Shown here: piece after piece, positions 13,887 through 20,936 of the stretch
Position numbering within the stretch: the stretch's first letter is position 1
How the letters are laid out: each line of letters begins with the position of its first letter
Assembly (NCBI GenBank): GCA_028717445.1
Contig: JAQUNU010000007.1
Span: forward strand, 1 to 20,936
Reading direction: 5' to 3'
Length of the DNA stretch: 20,936 bases
Source of the DNA: Candidatus Portnoyibacteriota bacterium
Lineage (GTDB): Bacteria > Patescibacteriota > Minisyncoccia > Portnoybacterales > GWB1-42-6
The notes under the pieces: generated by a model
What the model was told of the DNA's origin: nothing
The model's input: only the letters and a program-made list of their open reading frames with translations
The model's database searches: none
Translations under genes and position numbers: made by a program

Positions 13887-15050
13887 CTAGAGTTCTTTTT
13901 CCTGTTTAGTGGCTATTTCTTTTTGATCATTCTGGTTTTCGTCGGAGGATTCTTCTTTTTTGGCAAGCGATAGGGCCATTTTGTGGACTTTGGGTTCTAT
14001 TGAAGCAATTTTGAGATCATATTCTTGACCGATTTCGATATTTTTTTGCATCGTCTCTTCGTTTCCAAATTCTGAAATATGAATGAGGCCGTGGATTTCT
14101 TTGTCCAGCTGGACAAAGGCGCCAAAGGGATTGATTTTAGTGATTTTGCCTTTGACGGTCTGGCCTTTCTGATACTTCTGGTCGATTTCGAGCCAGGGAT
14201 CTTTTTTCAGAGCTTTGAGGGAAAGCGAAAGACGGTCTCCTTCGATGCCAATAATTTTGGCCTGGACTTTGTCGCCGACCTTAAGATATTCCCTCGGATT
14301 TTCGATCAGCTGCCAGTCTATTTCTGAAATATGGATCAACCCTTCGATCGTTTGGGATCCTTTTTCGGTTTCCGGCAGATTTATCCTCACAAAAGCGCCG
14401 AAATCAACCACGCCGGAAATGACGCCTTCGACCAGATCGCCAATCTGGAAACTCCTGATTATTTCTCTGAGTTTTTGTTCTCCAAGCGCTTTTTCAGAAA
14501 CGATCAGTTTCTGCTGTTGTTGATCCAGGTCAATCACCTGAACCGCCATTTCCTTGTTCACGAATTTATTCAGTTCGGAAAGTATCCTGTTTTTATCGCC
14601 ATCCTCAACTCTCGGATAATGTTCATAGGAAAGCTGGGATACTGGCATAAAGCCGGTAATACCTTTTATTTCCATGATGAGGCCGCCTTTATTGGCTTGA
14701 GTAATCTTGGTTGTGATCGGTTCTTTTTTCTGCATTAGTTCCCTTAATTCCTCCCAAGCGCTTTGCTTATTGGCTGCTTTCAAAGAGAGCTCGACAAAGC
14801 CGTTTTCATTTTCCGGCTCAAGCACCATGGCGAATATCTCGTCGCCGATTTTTAATTTCTTGATGACATCTTGATTGTCTTTGACCTCCCGACCCAGAAT
14901 AATGCCTGTGCCGATCGCCCCAAGATCAATAAAAACCATATTTTTTCCGATCTCGATTACTTGGCCTTTGACGATTTGATTGGCTTTGGGCAGGACAGGG
15001 GACTGCGTCAGCAGTTGGCTCATTTTCCCTTCTTTTTTTATATCTTCCAT
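13887..15050 (-). CDS. rpsA: 30S ribosomal protein bS1, four S1 domains
   Basis: The 387-residue protein contains four OB-fold S1 repeats at about 25-95, 110-180, 200-280 and 295-365. The last two have the clearest signatures (VDFGAFVRINLPE with EGLIHISEID, and INPFGAFVQLDKE with HGLIHISEFG). bS1 helps mRNAs lacking strong SD sites bind the ribosome, which fits the scarcity of SD sequences here. Four domains is shorter than the six of Escherichia coli and typical of many other phyla. The tail is Glu/Lys/Asn-rich. A second ATG nine codons in (15023) has a GAAGGG upstream and is an alternative start. It is first in the minus-strand block with ftsH downstream. Confidence 0.93.
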   Translation of the reverse strand: MEDIKKEGKMSQLLTQSPVLPKANQIVKGQVIEIGKNMVFIDLGAIGTGIILGREVKDNQDVIKKLKIGDEIFAMVLEPENENGFVELSLKAANKQSAWEELRELMQKKEPITTKITQANKGGLIMEIKGITGFMPVSQLSYEHYPRVEDGDKNRILSELNKFVNKEMAVQVIDLDQQQQKLIVSEKALGEQKLREIIRSFQIGDLVEGVISGVVDFGAFVRINLPETEKGSQTIEGLIHISEIDWQLIENPREYLKVGDKVQAKIIGIEGDRLSLSLKALKKDPWLEIDQKYQKGQTVKGKITKINPFGAFVQLDKEIHGLIHISEFGNEETMQKNIEIGQEYDLKIASIEPKVHKMALSLAKKEESSDENQNDQKEIATKQEKEL

Positions 15051-15127
15051 ATTAAATTTAAACTTTCTTTTTCGCCGAATGGTTTTTTAATTATTATGAA
15101 GCAAAGTTTCCATCCGGAATAAGGCTA

Positions 15128-15173
15128 AAAAAGCAGATTATCCGCTTTTTAAAGACCTCTTGAAAGAGGTCTT
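15128..15173 (-). promoter_or_regulatory. Two hairpins at the 5' end of the rpsA leader
   Basis: AAGACCTCTT at 15152-15161 pairs perfectly with AAGAGGTCTT at 15164-15173, just inside the predicted transcript start. Next on the minus strand AAAAAGC (plus 15144-15150) pairs with GCTTTTT (plus 15128-15134), and the T-run makes it terminator-like. About 75 bases of leader remain before the ATG at 15050. Attenuation or autoregulation of rpsA is possible but inferred. Confidence 0.5.
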
Positions 15174-15183
15174 ATAATAAAAG

Positions 15184-15212
15184 AGTATATAACATAATTT
15201 TAATATTGGCAA
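15184..15212 (-). promoter_or_regulatory. Promoter of rpsA
   Basis: On the minus strand TTGCCA (plus 15207-15212) and TATACT (plus 15184-15189) are 17 bases apart. Start of transcription would be near 15177, giving a leader of about 127 bases. It is divergent from the promoter at 15326-15354. Confidence 0.6.
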
Positions 15213-15285
15213 CCCTCGAAACCCTACGAAACTGCTAATTTTTACCGAATATCATTAATGGCCCAAAAGGCCTTTTTTATTTTTA
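15185..15285 (+). ncRNA. Candidate small RNA in the divergent region (tentative)
   Basis: A perfect TATAAT lies at 15173-15178 on the plus strand, without a convincing -35. About 80 bases later GGCC-CAAAA-GGCC (15260-15272) is followed by TTTTTTATTTTT, a terminator-like end. No gene on the plus strand lies upstream that would need it. The span has no ORF. The stem is only 4 bp and part of the sequence resembles a repeat seen at 16111-16140, so this could simply be repeat DNA. Confidence 0.22.
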
Positions 15286-15315
15286 AAAATCGCGATGAAT
15301 TGGCTATTTCGTAGG
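15223..15315. repeat. Inverted repeat enclosing the terminator-like hairpin
   Basis: CCTACGAAA at 15223-15231 is the exact reverse complement of TTTCGTAGG at 15307-15315. The 75-base interior contains the GGCC hairpin with its T-run. It occupies the middle of the gap between the two divergent promoters. Confidence 0.5.
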
Positions 15316-15325
15316 TTCTAGGCCG

Positions 15326-15354
15326 TTGGCAGAATTAAATTTATATGCTAAGAT
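15326..15354 (+). promoter_or_regulatory. Promoter of the MBL-fold hydrolase gene
   Basis: TTGGCA at 15326-15331 and TAAGAT at 15349-15354 are 17 bases apart, with TG one base before the -10 box (extended -10). The transcript would begin near 15361 with a leader of about 100 bases. Confidence 0.6.
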
Positions 15355-15393
15355 GAATATAAAGAATTTTAAAAAATGTTTAACGCTTACGCA

Positions 15394-15447
15394 CTACGCG
15401 GCCAGGGCTTAAAATGAAAAGTTCTGGCCGTGAGCCGTAAACCGTAG
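15394..15447 (+). promoter_or_regulatory. Leader hairpin before the hydrolase gene
   Basis: Outer CTACG (15394-15398) pairs with CGTAG (15443-15447), and inner CGGCCAG (15399-15405) pairs with CTGGCCG (15424-15430). The stem ends 12 bases before the ATG at 15460 and no SD is present. Its A/T-rich loop is 18 bases. Confidence 0.5.
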
Positions 15448-15459
15448 TTTTCGACTCTT

Positions 15460-16098
15460 ATGGTTATTACTTGGTATGGTCAATCTTGTTTTAAAATTCA
15501 GAGCGGGGAAACCGTTTTATTTACAGACCCTTTTGATAAAAGCATCGGCCTGACGCCGCCACGCGGGCAGGCAAATATCGTTACGATTTCCCATCATCAT
15601 TACGATCACGACAACGTCGAGGCGCTTTCGGGGGAAAATCTTTTTCTTATTGACGGACCGGGCGAATATGAAGTGAAAGGAGTGAATGTGACCGGCATTT
15701 TGACATTTCATGACTCCGAAGAAGGCAAAAAGCGCGGCACAAATACAGCCTATATTATTGAAATAGAGGGTATTAAGATTTGTCATTTGGGCGATTTCGG
15801 CCAAGATAAATTAAACGATGAACAGCTTGAGGCTATGAATGGGGCTGATATTTTGATGATTCCGGTAGGCGGAACTTACACCTTGGATGGCGGAGAGGCC
15901 GCCCATATTATCCATGAGATCGAGCCAAAGATCGTTATCCCGATGCATTATAAAATTCCGGGCCTGACAATGAAGCTTGATGGCGTTGATTTATTTTTGG
16001 AAGAGGCTGGTTCTAAAAATCAACCGACTGACAAGCTAACCATTAAAAAGAAAGATTTGGTTGAGGGCAAAACGCAGGTGGTGGTGATGAAGATCTAG
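15460..16098 (+). CDS. MBL-fold metal-dependent hydrolase, UPF0173/UlaG-like
   Basis: A 212-residue metallo-beta-lactamase-fold protein. It begins MVITWYGQSCFKI, typical of the UlaG/UPF0173 branch, and has the metal motif SHHHYDHDN (about residues 44-52). Later ligand regions are ICHLGDFGQ, MIPVGGTYTLDGGEA and VIPMHYKIPG. The branch includes lactonases and RNA or nucleotide phosphodiesterases, and the substrate cannot be read from the sequence. There is no signal peptide, so it is cytoplasmic. It has its own promoter and hairpin leader and is divergent from rpsA. Confidence 0.88.
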   Translation: MVITWYGQSCFKIQSGETVLFTDPFDKSIGLTPPRGQANIVTISHHHYDHDNVEALSGENLFLIDGPGEYEVKGVNVTGILTFHDSEEGKKRGTNTAYIIEIEGIKICHLGDFGQDKLNDEQLEAMNGADILMIPVGGTYTLDGGEAAHIIHEIEPKIVIPMHYKIPGLTMKLDGVDLFLEEAGSKNQPTDKLTIKKKDLVEGKTQVVVMKI

Positions 16099-16104
16099 GG
16101 CCTT

Positions 16105-16176
16105 GCTAAATTACGAATTTCTGCTAATCTTGCGAATGTAAAATCATTTTGCAGCATTGGTAAAAATTAGTAAATT
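16105..16176. repeat. Intergenic segment related to 15225-15260
   Basis: TTACGAATTTCTGCTAAT followed by CTTGCGAATG (16111-16138) resembles TACGAAACTGCTAAT followed by TTTTACCGAAT (15225-15250), in the same orientation. The two spacers on either side of the hydrolase gene thus share a word pattern that looks like a dispersed repeat. No gene is seen here. Confidence 0.4.
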
Positions 16177-16181
16177 ATCGG

Positions 16182-16532
16182 GTGTTTAAATTTATCGAAA
16201 ATCTGCAGAATAAACCCAAGCATGTGCGCATTTTTATCTTATGGGTTTCAGTGGCCGTTTCAGCGGTCTTTATTTTGGGCTTCTGGCTTTTTTCCCTTGA
16301 TTTAAGGATCCAGAATCATTCTCAAACGGAAGTTGCCGAAAACAAGAATCAATTGCAGGAGATAAAGAAGAACATTCCAACTCTTTGGCAAACTTTAAAA
16401 GCAGGAATTTCGGGAATTTTTGAAGACGCGACCGAAGAAGAAAAAAAAGATATACAAATAGAGACCGAAGATTCTTCGGTTGAATTTGAAAAAAACGACC
16501 TGCAGAATCCTTATTTTTACATGCTGCCCTAA
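16182..16532 (+). CDS. Small single-pass membrane protein, unknown function
   Basis: A GTG at 16182 starts a 116-residue frame. The first 15 residues are basic (FKFIENLQNKPKHVR), followed by one transmembrane helix at about 17-39 (IFILWVSVAVSAVFILGFWL). The rest is hydrophilic and acidic, including a Glu-rich stretch DATEEEKKDIQIE, and ends NPYFYMLP. The orientation is probably N-in with the acidic domain outside. No known family is recognised. It lies 28 bases before gyrA and may be co-transcribed with it. Confidence 0.7.
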   Translation: MFKFIENLQNKPKHVRIFILWVSVAVSAVFILGFWLFSLDLRIQNHSQTEVAENKNQLQEIKKNIPTLWQTLKAGISGIFEDATEEEKKDIQIETEDSSVEFEKNDLQNPYFYMLP

Positions 16533-16560
16533 CTTAAATTATCGGTAGATTTCCAACTAT

Positions 16561-19026
16561 ATGGATCTGGGAAAAATCAAACTGAAAGAAATAACCGACG
16601 AATTGAAAGAATCCTATCTTGATTACGCGATGTCGGTTATCGTCGCGCGCGCCTTGCCGGATGTCCGGGATGGTTTAAAACCGGTTCACCGCCGGATTCT
16701 TTACGCTATGTACGAAGACGGCTTGCGCCATGACGCCAAATACAGAAAATCCGCCACGGTTGTCGGCTCAACCTTGGGCCGTTATCATCCGCACGGCGAT
16801 ATGGCGGTTTATGACGCTCTGGCGCGCATGGCGCAAGATTTTTCTTTGAGATACCCGCTCATTCAAGGCCAGGGCAACTTTGGTTCGCTTGACGGCGACG
16901 CGCCCGCGGCCATGCGTTACACCGAATGCCGTCTGACCGCTTTGGCCGAAGAAATGCTGGAGGATATTGAAAAAGAAACCATTGCCTGGACCGAGAATTA
17001 TGACGGCACGCGCCAGGAGCCCATGGTTATGCCTTCTAAAATTCCTCAACTGCTGATGAATGGCCAGATGGGCATTGCCGTGGGCATGGCCACGAATATT
17101 CCGCCTCATAATTTGACCGAACTGATAGACGGGCTTGTTCATTTGGTTGAACATCCAAAGGCCACGACTGAAGATTTGTTAAAATTCGTCAAAGGCCCGG
17201 ATTTTCCGACGGGCGGGGCGATCTATGATAAAAACGCCATTGCCCAGGCCTATTCGACCGGCAAAGGCCCGATCGTCAACCGCGGCATCGCCCAGATCAA
17301 GGAAGATAAGAAGGGACATTTTCAGATTTTGATCACGGAGATTCCTTTCCAGGTCAATAAGGCTTCTCTGCTTGAAAAGATCGCCGAACTCGTGCGCGAC
17401 AAAAAACTAGATGGCATTAAAGATATCAGAGATGAATCATCCAGAGAAGGATTGCGCGTCATCATCGAATTGAAAAATGAAGCACATCCCCAAAAAATAT
17501 TGAACCGGCTTTACAAGCTGACCGATCTTCAGAAATCTTTCCATTTAAATATTTTGTCTCTGGTTGACGGGCTCCAGCCACAGGTGCTTTCACTTAAAGA
17601 AATTTTAGAAAATTATTTGGCGCATCGGCGTCAAGTCGTTACGAAACGGACGCAGTTTGATCTAAACCGGGCGCGCGATCGGGCGCATATCCTCGAGGGT
17701 TTGAAAAAAGCGCTCGACCATATTGATGCCATTATCACCACGATCAGAAAATCGGAAACCAAAGAGATCGCTCATCAGAATCTGAAAGCCAAATTCGATT
17801 TTTCCGATGCCCAGGCCACGGCCATTTTGGAAATGCGCTTGCAGGCGCTGGCCGGTTTGGAACGTCAGAAAGTTGAAGACGAATTGGCGGAAAAGTTAAA
17901 ACTCATTAAAGAATTGACAGCGATCCTAAAGGATGAAAAAAAGATTCTCGAAGTTATAAAAGGGGAATTGCTGCAAATAAAAGAAAAATATGGGGACGAA
18001 AGGCGGACCAAGGTTTTTGCCTCGCCTGTCGGAGAATTTAAAGAAGAAGATTTCGTGCCTGAAGAGGAATGCATCATCACTTTGACGCAAGGAGGATATG
18101 TTAAACGTGGCGACCCCAAGAACTTCAAGGCCCAAAAAAGAGGAGGGAAAGGCATGATCGGCATGACCACGCGCGAGGAAGACACGGTTGAACATCTTGT
18201 GACGGTCAATAATCATGACAATCTGCTTTTCTTTTCAAACACCGGCCGGGTTTTTCAAACCAAGGCCTATGAGATTGCCGAAGGCAGCCGCGTGGCCAGG
18301 GGACAGGCGATAGTCAATTTCCTGCAATTGGCAGCGGGCGAGAAAGTGACGGCCATGGTGGCTTTGAAGCAGTCCCTTAAGGGAATGAAGAATGGCGAGA
18401 AAAAGATTGAGGATAACTTCCTGGTGATGACGACGAAAAATGGTATAATTAAAAAAACGCCGATCGAAGATTTCACGAATGTCAGAAAATCCGGCCTGAT
18501 CGCCATAAGTTTAAACAAGGGCGACGAACTTTGCTGGGCTAGGGCCACGGGCGGCAAGGATGAAATAGTTTTAGTGACGGCCAAGGGCCAGAGCATCAGG
18601 TTTAAAGAAACAGACGTGCGGCCGATGGGCCGCGCGGCTGCGGGTGTGCGGGGAATTTTGCTGAAAAACGACGAGCTTGTGGGAATGGAAATTATCGAAG
18701 AGAAATTCCGCTCGCAGAATGTGAAGCTCGAACTTTTGGTTATCAGCGAGAACGGATTTGGCAAACGGACAGATATTAAACAATTTAAGATTCAGCGTCG
18801 CGGCGGCTCGGGCATTAAGGCCGGCCAGATGAATGCCAAAACCGGTAAACTCGTTATGGCGGAAATTCTAAGTCCGGAAGATCAGGATTTGATTGTTATT
18901 TCGGCTAAAGGCCAGACGATTAGGATTTCTTTATCTGGCGTTTCTTTGCTTGGCCGGGCCACGCAAGGCGTGCGTATTATGAAGCTGGAAGAAGGGGACA
19001 AGGTGGCTTCGGTGACTTGCGTTTAA
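16561..19026 (+). CDS. gyrA: DNA gyrase subunit A
   Basis: GyrA is the breakage-reunion subunit of gyrase, which introduces negative supercoils. The 821 residues start with the winged-helix region (DYAMSVIVARALPDVRDGLK at 21-40). The catalytic Tyr120 is in AAMRYTECR, with Arg119 before it. The tower and coiled coil follow, then a C-terminal beta-pinwheel. A GyrA-box (QKRGGKG) in the pinwheel, with a related QRRGGSG later, marks gyrase rather than topoisomerase IV. In the quinolone region HPHGDMAVYDALARM the position of Escherichia coli Ser83 is Met81, while Asp87 is kept as Asp85. gyrB is not in the window. Confidence 0.96.
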   Translation: MDLGKIKLKEITDELKESYLDYAMSVIVARALPDVRDGLKPVHRRILYAMYEDGLRHDAKYRKSATVVGSTLGRYHPHGDMAVYDALARMAQDFSLRYPLIQGQGNFGSLDGDAPAAMRYTECRLTALAEEMLEDIEKETIAWTENYDGTRQEPMVMPSKIPQLLMNGQMGIAVGMATNIPPHNLTELIDGLVHLVEHPKATTEDLLKFVKGPDFPTGGAIYDKNAIAQAYSTGKGPIVNRGIAQIKEDKKGHFQILITEIPFQVNKASLLEKIAELVRDKKLDGIKDIRDESSREGLRVIIELKNEAHPQKILNRLYKLTDLQKSFHLNILSLVDGLQPQVLSLKEILENYLAHRRQVVTKRTQFDLNRARDRAHILEGLKKALDHIDAIITTIRKSETKEIAHQNLKAKFDFSDAQATAILEMRLQALAGLERQKVEDELAEKLKLIKELTAILKDEKKILEVIKGELLQIKEKYGDERRTKVFASPVGEFKEEDFVPEEECIITLTQGGYVKRGDPKNFKAQKRGGKGMIGMTTREEDTVEHLVTVNNHDNLLFFSNTGRVFQTKAYEIAEGSRVARGQAIVNFLQLAAGEKVTAMVALKQSLKGMKNGEKKIEDNFLVMTTKNGIIKKTPIEDFTNVRKSGLIAISLNKGDELCWARATGGKDEIVLVTAKGQSIRFKETDVRPMGRAAAGVRGILLKNDELVGMEIIEEKFRSQNVKLELLVISENGFGKRTDIKQFKIQRRGGSGIKAGQMNAKTGKLVMAEILSPEDQDLIVISAKGQTIRISLSGVSLLGRATQGVRIMKLEEGDKVASVTCV

Positions 19027-19083
19027 TTTTTTACGTTTTTTTCTGGCAGTAGAAAAGCAGCGTGAAGACTACCGCCTGGGCGT

Positions 19084-19208
19084 AAAATTTTGAGAAAATC
19101 AGGGCGCTCGCCTCGTTAAATTTGCTGCGCGCTCCGCTTCTGCGGCGACTCGTCGGCTTAGTACAAATTTCAAACGCTCGGCTCGCCGCGATTTTTTCAC
19201 AAAAATTT
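19084..19208. repeat. Long nested inverted repeat between gyrA and the methyltransferase gene
   Basis: Outer arms 19084-19100 (AAAATTTTGAGAAAATC) and 19190-19208 pair with few mismatches. Inner AAATTTG at 19118-19124 pairs with CAAATTT at 19164-19170, and GCTCGCCTCG resembles the reverse complement of the segment at about 19175-19185. The centre is G/C-rich. The 227-base spacer holds no gene that I can support. The nested arms suggest a small palindromic element or a structured RNA. Confidence 0.5.
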
Positions 19209-19253
19209 CGTCATGCAGGGCTGAATAAAAGAAAAAAATAAGAAAGATTTTTT

Positions 19254-19802
19254 ATGGATTTTCCTCCAGGCAGCGGCGGGTTTCTGAATCCCAAAAAAGT
19301 TTTGGATTCGCTTGAAATAAGACCAACTTCGGTCGTGGCTGATTTTGGCTGCGGCCATGGCTACTTTACTATTCCCTTGGCAAAAGCAGTCGGTTCAGAA
19401 GGCCAGGTTTTCGCCGTTGATCTTCGGAAGGATTGCCTTGAAGAGGTTAAAGAGAGAGCCGTCAGCGAGGGTTTGGGTAATATTGAAACTATCCGCGGCA
19501 ATCTCGAAGTGCCGGGCGGCTCTAAAACGCCGGATGACTCTTGCGATGTGGTCTTTCTGGCGAATATCCTTTTTCAGAATCAAAAAAAGCAGGAGATTAT
19601 AGTTGAAGCCAGGCGAGTCCTGAAACCAGGCGGAAAGATGATAATTATTGATTGGGAGCCTACGCTTTCGCATCTGGCCGGTTCGGGCTGGCGAATCAGT
19701 CCTGAAGAAATTCAACGCATGGCATCGGAACAGAGATTTTCTTTTGAGCGCACTTTCGATGCCGGCGAATATCATTACGGGATGATATTTAAAAAATTTT
19801 GA
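19254..19802 (+). CDS. Class I SAM-dependent methyltransferase
   Basis: A 182-residue Rossmann-fold methyltransferase. Motif I is VVADFGCGHGYFTIPLAKAV (about 27-46) and the acidic end of strand beta-2 is VFAVDLRKDCLEEV. The later motif is SCDVVFLANILFQ and the post-motif is EARRVLKPGGKMIIIDWEP. It resembles UbiE/Methyltransf_11 proteins, but the substrate cannot be assigned. It begins MDFPPGSGGFLNPKKVLDSL, a form seen in small stand-alone members. Its stop overlaps the next start as TGATG, so the two genes are translationally coupled. Confidence 0.85.
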   Translation: MDFPPGSGGFLNPKKVLDSLEIRPTSVVADFGCGHGYFTIPLAKAVGSEGQVFAVDLRKDCLEEVKERAVSEGLGNIETIRGNLEVPGGSKTPDDSCDVVFLANILFQNQKKQEIIVEARRVLKPGGKMIIIDWEPTLSHLAGSGWRISPEEIQRMASEQRFSFERTFDAGEYHYGMIFKKF

Positions 19803-20936
19803 TGAGGGCAAAGAAAATTATTGATTTATTTTATTCAAAAATGGAGGTTTTTGACAAAAAAATAAAAAAGGGGAGGAAGGCCATTGTTTTTAACTTAATT
19901 GCGCCCTTTCTTATTTTTGGCCTTTTCGGTTCTCTTTCGGCGGCCTTGCCCGGATGCAGCGAAAAAAACGAAAAAGTTGAATTAGATTTCTGGAATGTCT
20001 ATGACGATTCGGATATTTTGAACCCTTTAATTCAGGAATTCCGGAAAGAATATCCTAACGTAAGCATAAATTATTACAAGAAAACGCCGGCCGGATATGA
20101 GACGGAATTGGTCAATGCCTTGGCCGCCGGTCGAGGCCCTGATGTTTTTGCCATTCATAATACTTGGCTTCCAAAACATATTGATAAATTGCAGCCGATG
20201 ACAGATAAAAATCTGATGACGCTGCAATCTTTCCGGGATAGCTTCGTGGATGTTGTTTATAATGATTTCGTGGCCGCGCCTCCTTCCTCTGGTTCTGGTC
20301 AAACTTCGTCCGAGCAGATTTACGGCGTGGCCCTTTTTGTCGATACGCTCGCCCTTTATTGGAATAAAAGCATCTTGAACTCTGCCGGGATTGCCGAACC
20401 GCCCGGGAATTGGCATGAATTTAGTGATGCGGTTGAAAAATTGACCAAAAGAGACGAGGAAAAAAATATCACTTTGGCCGGCGCCGCCATTGGCGGATCC
20501 AAAAACATTAATCGCGCCACGGATATTTTGGCCTTGCTCATGATGCAGACCGGTGCCAAAATGACAGATAACGAAAGAAATCAGGCTTCTTTTGATGAAA
20601 GCGTCTCCGCCGGCGATCAGAATTATCAACCGGGCGCCGATTCTCTCCGTTTCTACACCGATTTTTCAAATCCGAGCAAAAAGGTTTATACTTGGAACGA
20701 AAAAATGCATTATTCGATCGATGCTTTTGTTGAAGGTAAGGCGGCCATGATGATAAACTACGCTTATCATATTAATACCATTCGCGCCAAGGATCCTCAT
20801 TTACAGTTTGGAGTCGCGCCCGTTCCTCAGCCAAAAGACGCAAAAAATTTGATCAGCTTCGCTAATTATTGGGGCTTGGGCGTTTCGGCCGCTTCCACTG
20901 CCGCCGAAAAAAAATATGCCTGGATATTTTTAAATT
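19802..20936 (+). CDS. Extracellular solute-binding lipoprotein (family 1), 3' end cut by the window
   Basis: The frame opens at ATG 19802, overlapping the preceding stop, and stays open to the last base (378 codons). A later ATG at 19841 is an alternative start. A basic N-terminus precedes a hydrophobic signal (about 27-50) that ends LPGC with the candidate lipidated Cys. Then come the features of sugar-type binding proteins: VELDFWNVYDDSD, LIQEFRKEYPNVSINYY, ALAAGRGPDVFAIHNTWLP, YGVALFVDTLALYWNKSIL, WHEFSDAVEKLTK, FVEGKAAMMINYAYH and FGVAPVPQP. It would deliver a sugar or similar solute to an ABC transporter, whose permease and ATPase genes may follow outside the window. The residue before the lipobox Gly is Pro, which is uncommon. 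Confidence 0.87.
   Translation, partial: MRAKKIIDLFYSKMEVFDKKIKKGRKAIVFNLIAPFLIFGLFGSLSAALPGCSEKNEKVELDFWNVYDDSDILNPLIQEFRKEYPNVSINYYKKTPAGYETELVNALAAGRGPDVFAIHNTWLPKHIDKLQPMTDKNLMTLQSFRDSFVDVVYNDFVAAPPSSGSGQTSSEQIYGVALFVDTLALYWNKSILNSAGIAEPPGNWHEFSDAVEKLTKRDEEKNITLAGAAIGGSKNINRATDILALLMMQTGAKMTDNERNQASFDESVSAGDQNYQPGADSLRFYTDFSNPSKKVYTWNEKMHYSIDAFVEGKAAMMINYAYHINTIRAKDPHLQFGVAPVPQPKDAKNLISFANYWGLGVSAASTAAEKKYAWIFLN

Noticed and set aside
15307..15345. Resemblance to a preQ1 riboswitch (AGGTTCTAG)
   Set aside because: Only the GGTTCTAG word matches; the required CCCTC-like strand and the A-rich tail are absent.
20027..20629. 200-codon antisense frame at the right edge
   Set aside because: It is the shadow of the solute-binding protein, whose frame on plus has clear family motifs.

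Overview
The window looks like a chromosomal segment of an uncultured bacterium, most likely of the Candidate Phyla Radiation (Patescibacteria, probably Parcubacteria-like). This is inferred from the style of the sequence. Housekeeping genes are compact and have A/T-rich spacers full of palindromes. Few starts have Shine-Dalgarno (SD) sites. No tRNA encodes its CCA end. There is a K+-independent type membrane pyrophosphatase, a free-standing LAGLIDADG endonuclease and a DUF559 nuclease gene set among palindromic repeats. No phage, plasmid, CRISPR or rRNA genes are seen.

Layout. Positions 1-7750 read on the plus strand: the Lys/Glu-rich tail of an unidentified gene, hppA (proton-pumping pyrophosphatase), a repeat island holding a DUF559 nuclease gene and a truncated maf, then tig, clpP, rny, a ymdB-type phosphodiesterase gene and a gene for HU. 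A 19-bp terminator ends this block. Positions 7850-15212 read on the minus strand. In transcription order they hold the rpsA promoter and leader, rpsA, ftsH, tRNA-Ile(UAU), tRNA-Val(GAC), a polysaccharide deacetylase, a 59-residue zinc ribbon absent from long-ORF calling, a 61-residue protein, a terminator, rluD, rplS with a good promoter, a LAGLIDADG ORF that runs into tRNA-Leu(GAG), tRNA-Val(UAC), tRNA-Phe(GAA) and tRNA-Gly(GCC). Positions 15213-20936 are again plus strand: a structured divergent promoter region, an MBL-fold hydrolase, a small membrane protein, gyrA, a SAM methyltransferase and the start of a lipoprotein solute-binding protein cut by the window edge.

Functional themes. Protein quality control (trigger factor, ClpP, FtsH), RNA turnover and modification (RNase Y, YmdB-like phosphodiesterase, RluD), translation (bS1, bL19, six tRNAs), chromosome topology (HU, GyrA) and cell envelope and energy (HppA, deacetylase, solute-binding lipoprotein). 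The rny-ymdB order matches the Bacillus subtilis arrangement and tig-clpP matches the Escherichia coli arrangement.

Most interesting points: (1) the DUF559 gene bracketed by three copies of a palindrome, with the last copy lying directly after a broken maf gene; (2) a LAGLIDADG gene whose last four codons and stop codon are the 5' end of tRNA-Leu; (3) hairpins that end within a few bases of several start codons in place of SD sites; (4) tRNA-Ile with a UAU anticodon; (5) a roughly 400-bp divergent leader region that may encode a small RNA.
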